64,000 nt of DNA from Pseudomonas sp. Q11. Its GTDB lineage: Bacteria > Pseudomonadota > Gammaproteobacteria > Pseudomonadales > Pseudomonadaceae. The position numbers were made by a program, and so were the translations under genes. Shown piece by piece: positions 1-10,068 of the stretch (position 1 is its first letter; every line of letters begins with the position of its first letter). Under the pieces are notes generated by a model that saw only the letters and a list, made by a program, of their open reading frames with translations, was not told where the DNA came from and searched no databases. The stretch is taken from assembly GCF_024494355.1 (NCBI RefSeq), contig NZ_JAKNQY010000003.1, positions 255,666-319,665 of the forward strand, in the 5' to 3' direction.

Positions 1-408
1 GACCTCCGGTAACAGCTTGATTTCCTCGAATTCCAGGCCACTGCCCAGACCGGTGCGAGTGATGTCCTCCAGCAGGCCAGGCACTTCGGTGTCACTGGGC
101 AATTGCCGCAACAGCACGCCGAAGGAGGCTTCCATCTGTTTCATCTGTTCGATGTAGCGCTCCAGGTTCGCGGCCATGTGAGCTTTACCCGCAAACTGTG
201 CCTTGAGGGTGTTTTCTTCCCCACGCACTTGCTGCAGCTGGTTCTCCAGGTCACTCAAGGCAAAGTTATAGCCCAACCCCAACACCAGGATGACCAGCAG
301 GATGCCGGTCATCCATTTGACCGGCATCGGCCAGGAGCCAATGTTGTTGGTGTCCAGCTCGCTGATGTCGATCTTGCGCAGCGCTTCGAACCACTCTCCC
401 GGCTTCAT
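1..408 (-). CDS. pilO: Type IV pilus inner-membrane assembly protein PilO (3' end outside window)
   Basis: The first 136 residues are visible; the gene runs off the left edge. PilO pairs with PilN in the inner membrane and, with PilM and PilP, links the pilus motor to the PilQ secretin. A cytoplasmic N-terminus (MKPGEWFEALRKIDISELD) is followed by one membrane segment at about residues 33-53 and then a coiled coil (about 55-95). The ATG at 406-408 overlaps the pilN stop by four bases (ATGA), which fixes the start and implies translational coupling. The order pilM-pilN-pilO on one strand is the family's standard operon; pilP and pilQ should follow beyond the window. Confidence 0.93.
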   Translation of the reverse strand, partial: MKPGEWFEALRKIDISELDTNNIGSWPMPVKWMTGILLVILVLGLGYNFALSDLENQLQQVRGEENTLKAQFAGKAHMAANLERYIEQMKQMEASFGVLLRQLPSDTEVPGLLEDITRTGLGSGLEFEEIKLLPEV

Positions 409-970
409 TGGGCGTCCTCGGCAATGGCCGGACGGGTCTGGCGAACCGTCAGCTGGAAGACGTTGGCCTGGTCGAGCTGACCGGCCGTGGTGGCCTTGAC
501 CTCCGTCAGGCTGGGTGCATCGAACAGGTCCGAGGCGTCCAGGTTACGCATCAGGTCCGAGACCCGGTTGTTCGATTCCGCGGCGCCCTTGATCGAGAGC
601 GTCTTGTCTTCCATCTTCACTTCGGTGAAATAAACCCCGTCCGGCAGGGTTCGCGCCAGTTGATCGAAGATGCGCCCGCTCACCGGCCGGTTACCCTGCA
701 AGTCCTGGATGATGCGCATGCGCTCCAGCAGTTGCTGGCGGCGGGCCTTGAGTTCGCTGATCTGCTTGATGCGCTCGTCCAGCACCGCGATCTGCTCGCT
801 GATATGACTGTTGCGAGCCACTTGGTAGTCAATGGCACTGTCCAGGTATCGGACCGCGATCAGCGTCAGGCCCACCGCCCCGACCAATGCGCCTACCAGT
901 GCCAGCAAAAAGCGCTTGCGACGCTCCTCACGCAGTTCCTCTCGCCAGGGAAGAAGGTTGATCCGCGCCA

Positions 971-971
<1 letters not shown>
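405..971 (-). CDS. pilN: Type IV pilus assembly protein PilN
   Basis: A 188-residue bitopic inner-membrane protein of the pilus alignment subcomplex. The N-terminal ARINLLPWR motif is the short cytoplasmic segment that docks into the groove of PilM. A membrane helix at about residues 21-43 follows, then a coiled coil (about 50-90) and a periplasmic ferredoxin-like domain that dimerises with PilO. The start codon shares one base with the pilM stop (TGATG), and the 3' end overlaps pilO by four bases, so the three genes form one coupled unit. Length is normal for the family. Confidence 0.95.
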
Positions 972-2062
<1,091 letters not shown>

Positions 2063-2124
2063 TTACGGACTCTCTAATATGCGTTGCGTTCAATCACTCC
2101 GGCCCGACGGACGTCCGGGTGGCG

Positions 2125-2151
2125 TTACCGACGGAAAAAAATGCTTATAAT
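2125..2151 (+). promoter_or_regulatory. Probable sigma-70 promoter of ponA
   Basis: TATAAT at 2146-2151 is a perfect -10 hexamer. TTACCG at 2125-2130 is a weaker -35, with a 15-base spacer that is shorter than ideal. Transcription would begin near 2158, which rules out the in-frame starts at 2084 and 2142 and supports the downstream TTG as the ponA start. Confidence 0.55.
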
Positions 2152-2239
2152 GCCCAGCGTTTTTTTTCGCTTTGTTGCAAGCACGGGTTTTTCCCGGCAC
2201 CTGGCGCCTTTTCATTCTTTGCCTGGATATCCAAAAGCC

Positions 2240-4687
2240 TTGATTCGTCTGCTGAAATTTTTCGGATGGTCCATCGTCGCCGTTTTCTGCGGACTGCTCC
2301 TGGGTCTGAGCGGTGCGTTTCTTTACCTTAGTCCGGGATTACCCTCCGTGGAGGCGCTGAGAAGTATTCAGTTGCAGATTCCCCTGCGGGTGTACAGCAG
2401 CGACGACAAGTTGATCGCAGAGTTTGGTGAAATGCGCCGCACGCCGATCCGTTTCGCCGACATTCCCCCCAATTTCATCAATGCGTTACTAAGTGCTGAA
2501 GACGATAACTTCGCCAATCACTACGGCGTCGATCCGGGCAGCCTGATGCGGGCCGCGAGCCAGTTGATCAAGAGTGGCCACATCCAATCCGGTGGCAGCA
2601 CCATCACCATGCAGGTGGCGAAAAACTTCTTCCTGACCAGTGAACGCAGCTTTTCGCGCAAGACCACCGAGATCCTCCTGGCCCTGCAAATCGAGCGACA
2701 GCTGACCAAGGACGAAATCCTGGAGCTGTACGTCAACAAGATTTACCTGGGCAACCGCGCCTATGGCATCGAGGCAGCGGCACAGGTGTATTACGGCAAG
2801 TCGATCCGAGATGTGAGCCTGGCGCAGATGGCGATGATCGCCGGCCTGCCCAAGGCACCGTCTCGCTTCAATCCGCTGGCCAACCCGGCGCGCAGCAAGG
2901 AGCGTCGCGACTGGATCCTGGGCCGCATGTACAAGCTGGGCAAGATCAGCGAGGCCGACTACACCGCCGCGATCAACGAGCCACTGAACGCCAGTTACCA
3001 CGTGCCGACCCCCGAGGTGAACGCGCCGTACATCGCCGAAATGGCCCGTGCCGAGATGGTCGGACGTTATGGCAGCGACGCCTACACCGAAGGTTTTCGC
3101 GTGATCACCACGGTGCCGAGCAACTTGCAGGAAATGGCCAACACCGCACTGCATGAGGGCCTGATCAGCTACGATCAGCGCCACGGCTACCGTGGGCCTG
3201 AATCGCGCCTGCCCGGCAAGACCAAAGAGGCCTGGGCGCAGGAATTGACCAAGCAGCGCACCATCAGCAGCCTGGAACCGGCGATCGTCACTCAGGTGGA
3301 CAAGGACGGCATCCTGGTGCTGACCCGCAATGGCGAGCTGGAAGAGCATGTGAGCTGGGACACCATGAAATGGGCGCGCCCCTTCCTCAACACCAACAGC
3401 ATGGGCGCCAACCCACGACAGCCGTCTGACGTCGCCCAGGTGGGTGATCTGATCCGGGTACAGCGCCAGCCGGACAACACCCTCAAGTTCAGCCAGATCC
3501 CGGCCGCCCAAGGCGCCCTGGTGTCTCTTGACCCGCGGGACGGTGCCATCCGGTCGCTGGTCGGCGGCTTCGCCTTCGAGCAGAGCAATTACAACCGTGC
3601 GATGCAGGCCAAGCGCCAGCCGGGTTCAAGCTTCAAGCCGTTCGTGTACAGCGCGGCCCTGGATAACGGTTACACCGCCGCCAGCCTAGTGAACGACGCA
3701 CCGATCGTGTTTGTCGACGAATACCTGGACAAGGTCTGGCGCCCGAAGAACGACACCAATACCTTCCTGGGCCCGATCCGCATGCGCGAAGCGCTGTACA
3801 AGTCGCGTAATCTGGTGTCGATCCGCTTGCTGCAGGCGCTGGGCGTGGACCGCACCATCGACTACATCAGCAAGTTCGGCTTCAACAAGCAGGACCTGCC
3901 GCGCAACCTGTCGCTGGCCCTGGGCACCGCAACCCTGACCCCGATGGAAATCGCCACGGGCTGGAGCACGTTCGCCAATGGCGGATACAAAATCACCCCA
4001 TACCTGATCGACAAAATCGAAAGCCGCAACGGCGACACGCTGTTCCTCGCCAACCCGCCACGGGTGCCTTCAGGCGAGCAAGCCAGCGACGGCGTCGCCG
4101 CACCGGCCAGCGAGGCGTTCACGGTAGAGGCGACACCGGGCGAAGCCACGACAGCGCCAGCCGTACCGCAAGCGCCGGTCATCGCTGAACGCATTATCGA
4201 TGGCCGAACCACCTACATTCTCAACAGCATGCTGCAGGACGTGATCAAGCTCGGCACCGGCCGCCGCGCCCTGGCCCTGGGTCGTACCGATCTGGCCGGC
4301 AAGACCGGCACCACCAACGAATCCAAGGACGCCTGGTTCTCGGGCTATAACGGCGATTACGTCACCACCGTCTGGACCGGTTTCGACCAGCCTGAAAGCC
4401 TGGGCCGGCGCGAGTACGGGGGCACCGTGGCGCTGCCGATCTGGATGAGTTACATGGGCGCAGCCCTCAAGGACAAACCCCCACACACCCAACCGGAACC
4501 GGAAGGCATCCTCAGCCTGCGGGTCGACCCGGTCAGCGGCCGCGCAGCCACTCCAAGCACTCCGGGTGCGTATTTCGAACTGTTCAAGAGCGAAGACACC
4601 CCACCGTCGATCAACGAACTGGACAACGGCATCGTGCCAGGCAGCCCACTGCCGGCGGACGAAGCGGCGCCGATCGATCTGTTCTAG
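2240..4687 (+). CDS. mrcA: Penicillin-binding protein 1A (bifunctional transglycosylase/transpeptidase)
   Basis: A class A PBP (called ponA in Pseudomonas) that polymerises and cross-links peptidoglycan in the periplasm. An N-terminal membrane anchor (FFGWSIVAVFCGLLLGLSG) is followed by a GT51 domain with SAEDDNFANHYGVD and the GGSTITMQVAKNF motif. An OB-like insert follows, then a transpeptidase domain with SSFK (Ser463/Lys466), SRN and KTGT (Lys688). I start at TTG 2240 (MIRLLKFFGWS, 815 residues) because it matches the family N-terminus and lies downstream of the TATAAT promoter. The ribosome binding site is weak. Gene order pilM|ponA|malic enzyme is conserved. Confidence 0.93.
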   Translation: MIRLLKFFGWSIVAVFCGLLLGLSGAFLYLSPGLPSVEALRSIQLQIPLRVYSSDDKLIAEFGEMRRTPIRFADIPPNFINALLSAEDDNFANHYGVDPGSLMRAASQLIKSGHIQSGGSTITMQVAKNFFLTSERSFSRKTTEILLALQIERQLTKDEILELYVNKIYLGNRAYGIEAAAQVYYGKSIRDVSLAQMAMIAGLPKAPSRFNPLANPARSKERRDWILGRMYKLGKISEADYTAAINEPLNASYHVPTPEVNAPYIAEMARAEMVGRYGSDAYTEGFRVITTVPSNLQEMANTALHEGLISYDQRHGYRGPESRLPGKTKEAWAQELTKQRTISSLEPAIVTQVDKDGILVLTRNGELEEHVSWDTMKWARPFLNTNSMGANPRQPSDVAQVGDLIRVQRQPDNTLKFSQIPAAQGALVSLDPRDGAIRSLVGGFAFEQSNYNRAMQAKRQPGSSFKPFVYSAALDNGYTAASLVNDAPIVFVDEYLDKVWRPKNDTNTFLGPIRMREALYKSRNLVSIRLLQALGVDRTIDYISKFGFNKQDLPRNLSLALGTATLTPMEIATGWSTFANGGYKITPYLIDKIESRNGDTLFLANPPRVPSGEQASDGVAAPASEAFTVEATPGEATTAPAVPQAPVIAERIIDGRTTYILNSMLQDVIKLGTGRRALALGRTDLAGKTGTTNESKDAWFSGYNGDYVTTVWTGFDQPESLGRREYGGTVALPIWMSYMGAALKDKPPHTQPEPEGILSLRVDPVSGRAATPSTPGAYFELFKSEDTPPSINELDNGIVPGSPLPADEAAPIDLF

Positions 4688-4696
4688 GAAAGCAGC

Positions 4697-4790
4697 GGTA
4701 AGCTTCAAGCTGCAGGCTTCAAGTTAAGGGCAAGAGCAAGAGCAGTACGCGCTGCTTTTAACTTGCCGCTTGAAGCTTGAAGCTTGAAGC
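4697..4790. repeat. AAGCTT-rich imperfect palindromic repeat, family D, copy 1
   Basis: Built from alternating CAAGCT and AGCTTG words: GCTTCAAGCTGCAGGCTTCAAG on one arm and GCTTGAAGCTTGAAGCTTG on the other, so it can fold back on itself. The same element type recurs at 14720, 17134 and 25807, always between genes. Confidence 0.7.
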
Positions 4791-4794
4791 CCAT

Positions 4795-4828
4795 AAAAAA
4801 ACCCTGGCTGTTCAGGCCAGGGTTTTTT
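4795..4828. terminator. Bidirectional terminator between ponA and malic enzyme
   Basis: The stem AAAAAACCCTGGC / GCCAGGGTTTTTT closes a short CTGTTCAG loop, with an A-run on one side and a T-run on the other. It can therefore terminate both convergent genes. Confidence 0.9.
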
Positions 4829-4843
4829 ATGGGCGGGCTGCCG

Positions 4844-6112
4844 TTAACCGTTAAACACGTCATCCACGCTCTTGAGCGGGTAGTTCTTCGGATACGGCAG
4901 GGTTGCCACGCCGGTCTCGATCGCAGCCTTGGCCACGGCGTCGGAGATCAGGGTAATCAAGCGGGCGTCCATTGGTTTCGGAATGATGTACTCACGACCG
5001 AATTCCAGCTTGATGCCACCGTAGGCATCGCACACTTCCTGAGGAACTGGCAGCTTGGCCAGTTCGCGCAGGGCGTTGGCGGCCGCGACTTTCATCTCTT
5101 CGTTGATGCGCTTGGCGCGAACGTCCAGGGCACCACGGAAAATGAACGGGAAGCCCAGTACGTTGTTGACCTGGTTCGGGTAGTCCGAACGGCCAGTGGC
5201 CATGATCACGTCGCCGCGAGTGGCGTGAGCCAGCTCCGGGGAAATTTCCGGATCAGGGTTCGAGCACGCAAACACGATCGGGTTCGGCGCCATGCGCAGC
5301 AGGTTTTCCGGGCTCAGCAGGTTCGGACCCGACAGCCCCACGAATACGTCGGCACCGTCCAGCGCGTCGGCCAGGGAGCGCCTCTCGGTGGGGTGGGCAA
5401 ACACGGCCTTGTACTGGTTCAGGTCGTCACGGCCGGAGTGAATCACACCGGTACGGTCAACCATGAAGATGTTTTCGATCTTGGCGCCCATGCTCACCAG
5501 CAACTTCATGCAGGAGATGGCGGCAGCGCCGGCGCCCAAGCAGACGATCTTGGCTTGCGGCAGGGTTTTGCCAGCAATTTCCAGGGCATTGATCATGCCG
5601 GCCGCAGTCACGATCGCGGTGCCGTGCTGGTCGTCGTGGAACACTGGAATGTCGCACTGCTCAATCAGGGCGCGTTCGATCTCAAAGCACTCGGGTGCCT
5701 TGATGTCTTCCAGGTTGATGCCGCCGAAGGTAATGGAGATACGCTTGACGGTGTCGATGAAGGCTTGCGGGCTTTCGGAGTCGACTTCGATGTCGAACAC
5801 GTCAATACCGGCGAAACGCTTGAACAAAACGCCCTTGCCTTCCATGACCGGCTTGGAGGCCAATGGGCCGAGGTTGCCCAGGCCGAGAATCGCGGTGCCG
5901 TCGGAAATGACTGCCACCAGGTTGCCCTTGCCGGTGTATTTGTAGGCCAGCTCAGGGTCGCGAGCGATTTCGCGTACTGGTTCGGCTACGCCGGGGCTGT
6001 AGGCCAGCGACAGATCGCGGGCAGTAGCGGTGGCCTTGGTGAGCTCGACACTCAGCTTCCCTGGACGAGGATTAGCGTGATATTCGAGAGCGGCAGTTTT
6101 CAGATCAGACAT
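4844..6112 (-). CDS. maeB: Malic enzyme, short MaeB type
   Basis: Oxidatively decarboxylates malate to pyruvate with reduction of NAD(P)+; cytoplasmic. At 422 residues it holds only the malic domain and NAD-binding domain and lacks the phosphotransacetylase-like tail of long MaeB proteins. Visible elements are SLAYSPGVAEP with the catalytic tyrosine, KGNLVAVISDGTAILGLG, GKGVLFKRF with the catalytic lysine, and the dinucleotide loop GAGAAAISC. CSNPDPEISPE is the late family signature. The gene is convergent with ponA and shares its terminator. NADP preference is inferred from family habit, not read from the sequence. Confidence 0.93.
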   Translation of the reverse strand: MSDLKTAALEYHANPRPGKLSVELTKATATARDLSLAYSPGVAEPVREIARDPELAYKYTGKGNLVAVISDGTAILGLGNLGPLASKPVMEGKGVLFKRFAGIDVFDIEVDSESPQAFIDTVKRISITFGGINLEDIKAPECFEIERALIEQCDIPVFHDDQHGTAIVTAAGMINALEIAGKTLPQAKIVCLGAGAAAISCMKLLVSMGAKIENIFMVDRTGVIHSGRDDLNQYKAVFAHPTERRSLADALDGADVFVGLSGPNLLSPENLLRMAPNPIVFACSNPDPEISPELAHATRGDVIMATGRSDYPNQVNNVLGFPFIFRGALDVRAKRINEEMKVAAANALRELAKLPVPQEVCDAYGGIKLEFGREYIIPKPMDARLITLISDAVAKAAIETGVATLPYPKNYPLKSVDDVFNG

Positions 6113-6297
6113 GTGGGCATTCCGCTTTTTACTGTGTTGGACAGACGGACCGCCGAGGATACGCGCCTCGCAAAGTCCCTACAAGACTGACCGGTCACCC
6201 CTGTCAAGCACGCCGCCCTACGACTTTGGGCCAAGAGCCACGAAACACAAGGGATAGATGCATACAATCCAGCCGAAAAATGTCTACGATTTTTCTC

Positions 6298-7080
6298 TTA
6301 AAGGTCCGCTTGCAGCATCGCAGGATCGGTCAGCGGCAACATCCATCGAGCCCGCCCGGCCTTGTTCCCGCCACGCCGGGCACGGTCGATGACCCAGCCC
6401 CGCGCCTCGATTTTCCGGCCCTTGAGCCGTTCAAGGGCCGAGGCGTCGAAGCGTCTCTGCACACCGGGCGCAATGTGCAAGACAACCGACCCCTGCAACT
6501 CAATCCAGATACCACCGCGATTGCGTTGCACGCTTTCTACACGCCCGCTCGTCAGCACGAAACCGGGCGCGTTGATCTGCCGCGCTTGTACGACGGGAGA
6601 TTTTTTCCAGAGGCCGGATCCGGTTTGCCGCGCATGACGTTCGGCCACTTGCTGGCAACTGACCAGTTCGACGTTCGGCGCGACCGCCACCAGAAAACCC
6701 AGCCCTTCGGCAATCAACCGCTCCTCGAGGTTCTCGCCCTGGGCGTTGTAGACGTGGGCCAGCGTGCGACCGTAATCATCCCGGTCGTCCTTGCCAGGCA
6801 ATACACCCACCCGACCATCGCTGGCAGCCACCAGGGCTTCGAGTCGCTGGCGCGCCGCCACGGCGAACGGTTCGTCGGCGCGGCCTCGCTTGCCCAGTTC
6901 AGGACTGTTCAGGCCGATCATCCGAATGCGTCGGCCATCCTCCAGGTACAAAGTATCGCCATCCACCACGCGTTGCACCGCCACCTGGGGCAGGTTGCCC
7001 GGCGAAGGACAGGAGGCTTGGGCACCACAGAACCAAATCGCAGACACAAAAAAGGCGCCCGCGAGGGACGCCTTTTTCAT
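6298..7080 (-). CDS. Secreted thermonuclease (staphylococcal-nuclease family) with C-terminal extension
   Basis: A calcium-dependent nuclease family protein, 260 residues. A signal peptide (MKKASLAGAFFVSAIWFCGAQA) predicts export. The SNase core has VVDGDTLYL, RMIGLNSPE and DDYGRTLAHV, so the calcium ligands and both catalytic arginines of the family are kept. About 90 further residues follow the core and may be an OB-like binding domain. An upstream start at 7110 is possible, but the ATG at 7078-7080 directly precedes the Lys-Lys signal sequence. Its first codons coincide with the hairpin that ends rpmE (see 7049-7077). Confidence 0.82.
   Translation of the reverse strand: MKKASLAGAFFVSAIWFCGAQASCPSPGNLPQVAVQRVVDGDTLYLEDGRRIRMIGLNSPELGKRGRADEPFAVAARQRLEALVAASDGRVGVLPGKDDRDDYGRTLAHVYNAQGENLEERLIAEGLGFLVAVAPNVELVSCQQVAERHARQTGSGLWKKSPVVQARQINAPGFVLTSGRVESVQRNRGGIWIELQGSVVLHIAPGVQRRFDASALERLKGRKIEARGWVIDRARRGGNKAGRARWMLPLTDPAMLQADL
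7049..7077 (-). terminator. rpmE terminator embedded in the next gene's signal-peptide codons
   Basis: In RNA sense, AAAAAGGCG ... CGCCTTTTT forms a 9-bp outer stem around an inner CCC/GGG pair with a four-base loop, followed by the T-run. It lies about 45 bases past the rpmE stop. It also encodes roughly residues 2-10 of the downstream nuclease. Confidence 0.75.
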
Positions 7081-7121
7081 CAGTCTGGAACAGTCGAGAC
7101 GACCATCCAAAATGATTAGCC

Positions 7122-7346
7122 TCAGGCCTTTGGAGCTGCTTTGCCAAAAGCACCGAAACGATCGGCGAACTTCTGAACGCGGCCGCCGGTATCCAGAGTC
7201 TTTTGCTTACCGGTGTAGAACGGGTGGCATTCGTTGCAAACGTCGATCGACAGGGCTTTGCCGTAGGTCGAACGAGTTTCGAACTTATTGCCGCAGCTGC
7301 AGGTCACGGCAATTTCTGGGTATTCCGGATGGATATCGGTTTTCAT
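7122..7346 (-). CDS. rpmE: 50S ribosomal protein L31 (zinc-binding type)
   Basis: A 74-residue ribosomal protein at the central protuberance and intersubunit bridge. It has CSCGN and CNECHPF, supplying the four cysteines of the zinc-ribbon form, as opposed to the cysteine-free RpmE2 paralogue made under zinc starvation. A ribosome binding site (GAGGAAAACACC before ATG) sits upstream. The gene is divergent from priA, as in other pseudomonads. Confidence 0.97.
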   Translation of the reverse strand: MKTDIHPEYPEIAVTCSCGNKFETRSTYGKALSIDVCNECHPFYTGKQKTLDTGGRVQKFADRFGAFGKAAPKA

Positions 7347-7499
7347 GGTGTTTTCCTCAGGCTAGCGTGCCGCCACCCAACACTATTGTTGAATACCGCA
7401 CGTAATTAGGCCGCGGATTCTACCAGACAACATCAATCACGCAAGCTATGACTTGTACCAACCGTCTGCTAGGCTCCCCGCCTCATGCGCAAGCTCTTC

Positions 7500-7588
7500 T
7501 GTGGGAGCGAGCCTGCTCGCGATGGCGGTGGATCAACCGCATGGGTATTGGTTGACGCTCCGCCATCGCGAGCAGGCTCGCTCCCACA
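7500..7588. repeat. REP-type inverted repeat pair, family A
   Basis: GTGGGAGCGAGCCTGCTCGC and its complement face each other about 45 bases apart, a typical REPIN. It sits 50 bases before the priA start, so it is probably within or just upstream of the priA leader. About a dozen more copies of the family occur in this window. Confidence 0.9.
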
Positions 7589-7638
7589 AGGGTTGTGCCA
7601 AGCCTTCTGAATTTGTCTGTATATCGAGACCCTCCCGC

Positions 7639-9858
7639 GTGCCCGACGCCATCCTGCGCCTCGCCCTGCCCTCGCCTCTGCGTCGCCTGTTCGACTACCG
7701 CGCCCCGGCGGGAGTCCTGCGTGAGCAGCTGCATCCGGGCATGCGCCTGCGGGTGCCGTTCGGCCGGCGGGAGATGATCGGGATTCTGGTGGAGGTCGCT
7801 GACCACAGCGAAGTCCCGGCCGACAAGCTGAAGCCGGCCCTGGCCCTGCTCGACGCAACGCCGCCGCTGCCCGCCTCGCTGTTCAAGCTCTGCCTGTGGA
7901 CCTCCCAGTACTATCAGCACAGCCTCGGCGACACCCTGAGCTGGGCACTGCCGGTATTGTTGCGCCAGGGCGAACCGGCCGAGGCACGTCAGGAGCGGTT
8001 CTGGTCGGTGGCACCGGGCGCCTCGCTGGACGACCCGCGCATCGCCCGCGCCCCGCGTCAGCGTGAGGCCCTGGCAACCCTGGCCCAGCATCCCCACGGC
8101 GTGGCCCATCAGCTATTGAGCAAACTGATGCTCAGCAAGGACAGCCTGGACCTGCTGCTGGCCAAGGACCTGGTCCAGGTAGACATCCGCCGGCACGCCC
8201 CGGGCGCTCGCCATGAACATTGGCTGGCCCAACCGGAACTGCCGCTCAATGCCGAACAGCGGGCCGCTTGCGAGGCGATTCGCGCAGGTTTCGACAGCTA
8301 TCACGCCTTTCTACTGGCCGGCGTCACCGGCAGCGGTAAGACCGAAGTCTATCTGCAACTGATCCGCCAGACCCTGGAAGCTGGCAAGCAGGCCCTGGTG
8401 CTGATTCCGGAAATCAACCTTGGGCCACAAACCCTGGCGCGCTTCGAACAACGCTTCAACGCGCGGATCGCCCTGGTGCATTCGGCGGTCAACGACCGTG
8501 AACGCCTGGAAGCCTGGCTCGCCGCCCGGGACGGTGAGGCCGACATCATCATCGGCACCCGCTCGGCCCTGTTCACACCGATGAAAAACCCCGGTCTGAT
8601 TATCATCGACGAAGAACATGACGGCTCCTATAAACAGCAGGAAGGCCTGCGCTACCACGCCCGCGATCTGGCGCTGGTGCGGGCACGCCAGGAAAACATC
8701 CCCATTGTTCTCGGTTCGGCCACGCCATCCCTGGAAAGCCTGCACAACGCCTACACCGGCCGCTACGGGCTCCTGCGCCTGAACGAACGGGCCGGCGGCG
8801 CCAAGCAGCCACGGTTCCTGCGCCTGGATGTAAAAAGTCGTCCGCTGGACAGCGGCATTTCCGGTCCGATGCAACAAGCCATCGGCCAGACCCTGGCCGC
8901 CGGGCAACAGGTCTTGGTGTTCCTCAACCGCCGGGGTTTCGCCCCGACCCTGCTGTGCCATGACTGCGGCTGGATGTCGGGCTGCGAACGCTGCGACGCT
9001 CGAATGACTGTGCACCAACGCCACGGCGAGCTGCGCTGCCATCATTGCGGCCACGCCGAGCGAGTGCCGAGACACTGTCCGCAATGCGGCAAAGTGGACC
9101 TGCGCCCGGTGGGCGCCGGCACCGAACGCGCCGAAGAACGGCTGGGCATCCTGTTTCCCGATTACCCGGTACTGCGGGTCGATCGCGACAGCACATCGCG
9201 CAAGGACGCCATGAATCAGTTGTTCGCCACGATTCAGAAGGGCCAGCCATGCATCCTGGTGGGCACGCAGATGCTCGCCAAGGGGCATCACTTTCCCCGG
9301 GTCACGCTGGTGTCGATCCTTGATGCCGACGGCGGCCTGTTCTCCGGCGACTTCCGTGCCAGCGAGCGCATGGCACAGTTGATCGTCCAGGTCGCAGGCC
9401 GGGCCGGGCGAGCCGAGGAACCAGGCAAGGTGATTATCCAGACCCACCTGGCCGACCATCCGCTGCTGATACAGCTGACCGAACAAGGCTACTTCGCCTT
9501 CGCCGAGCAAGCCTTGAGCGAACGTCGCGGCGCTGGCCTGCCGCCGTTTGCTCACCTGGCGTTGTTGCGGGCCGAAGCCCATAAGCCGGGGCAGGCCGAA
9601 GCGTTCCTTGACGAAGCCTGCAGCGAAGCCGAGCGCTTGCTGGGGCAACAGAACCTCACCGGCATCGAACTCTTGGGCCCGGTACCGGCTCCGATGGAAC
9701 GGCGGGCGGGGCGCTATAGGGCCCAACTTCTATTACAGGCCAATGCCCGGGCACCGTTGCATCGGCTATTAAGTGCCTGGCTGCTGGCGCTGGAGCAGAT
9801 GCCCAGCGGACGGGCGGTGCGCTGGTCGCTGGATGTGGATCCGGTGGATTTGTACTGA
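7639..9858 (+). CDS. priA: Primosomal replication restart helicase PriA
   Basis: A 3'-to-5' DNA helicase that recognises stalled forks and reloads the replisome. At 739 residues it is family length. An N-terminal 3'-end-binding domain is followed by Walker A GVTGSGKTE, the DEEH Walker B (IIIDEEHD), and a zinc module of paired cysteines (CHDCG, CERC, CHHCG, CPQCG). The helicase C-lobe follows with VAGRAGRAE. The GTG start at 7639 gives the canonical MPDAILRLALPSPLRRLF. The reading frame stays open upstream through the REP element, but that part is repeat, not protein. Confidence 0.95.
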   Translation: MPDAILRLALPSPLRRLFDYRAPAGVLREQLHPGMRLRVPFGRREMIGILVEVADHSEVPADKLKPALALLDATPPLPASLFKLCLWTSQYYQHSLGDTLSWALPVLLRQGEPAEARQERFWSVAPGASLDDPRIARAPRQREALATLAQHPHGVAHQLLSKLMLSKDSLDLLLAKDLVQVDIRRHAPGARHEHWLAQPELPLNAEQRAACEAIRAGFDSYHAFLLAGVTGSGKTEVYLQLIRQTLEAGKQALVLIPEINLGPQTLARFEQRFNARIALVHSAVNDRERLEAWLAARDGEADIIIGTRSALFTPMKNPGLIIIDEEHDGSYKQQEGLRYHARDLALVRARQENIPIVLGSATPSLESLHNAYTGRYGLLRLNERAGGAKQPRFLRLDVKSRPLDSGISGPMQQAIGQTLAAGQQVLVFLNRRGFAPTLLCHDCGWMSGCERCDARMTVHQRHGELRCHHCGHAERVPRHCPQCGKVDLRPVGAGTERAEERLGILFPDYPVLRVDRDSTSRKDAMNQLFATIQKGQPCILVGTQMLAKGHHFPRVTLVSILDADGGLFSGDFRASERMAQLIVQVAGRAGRAEEPGKVIIQTHLADHPLLIQLTEQGYFAFAEQALSERRGAGLPPFAHLALLRAEAHKPGQAEAFLDEACSEAERLLGQQNLTGIELLGPVPAPMERRAGRYRAQLLLQANARAPLHRLLSAWLLALEQMPSGRAVRWSLDVDPVDLY

Positions 9859-9867
9859 ATGTGAGAT

Positions 9868-9939
9868 CGCCATCGCGAGCAGGCTCGCTCCCACATTGAA
9901 ATGCAATTTCCTGTGGGAGCGAGCCTGCTCGCGATGGCG
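9868..9939. repeat. REP-type inverted repeat pair, family A, head-to-head
   Basis: Two family A units lie in the opposite relative order to the copy at 7500, separated by a short spacer, starting ten bases after the priA stop. It fills most of the priA-argS gap. Confidence 0.88.
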
Positions 9940-10068
9940 CCCGAATACTCACCACATATCCCCACCCGACCCGCTACAGTTGGCAAGCTTGCCTTCGCCA
10001 CGGATAATGCCCAGTTTTTCCACCAGCGCATCGAAGCGCCGCCGCGCCTGCGGTTGAAAGAGAAGACC

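Noticed and set aside
9901..10068. N-terminal extension of ArgS
   Set aside because: The in-frame stretch is derived from a REP arm and lacks ArgRS similarity; a normal start with ribosome binding site lies at 10069.
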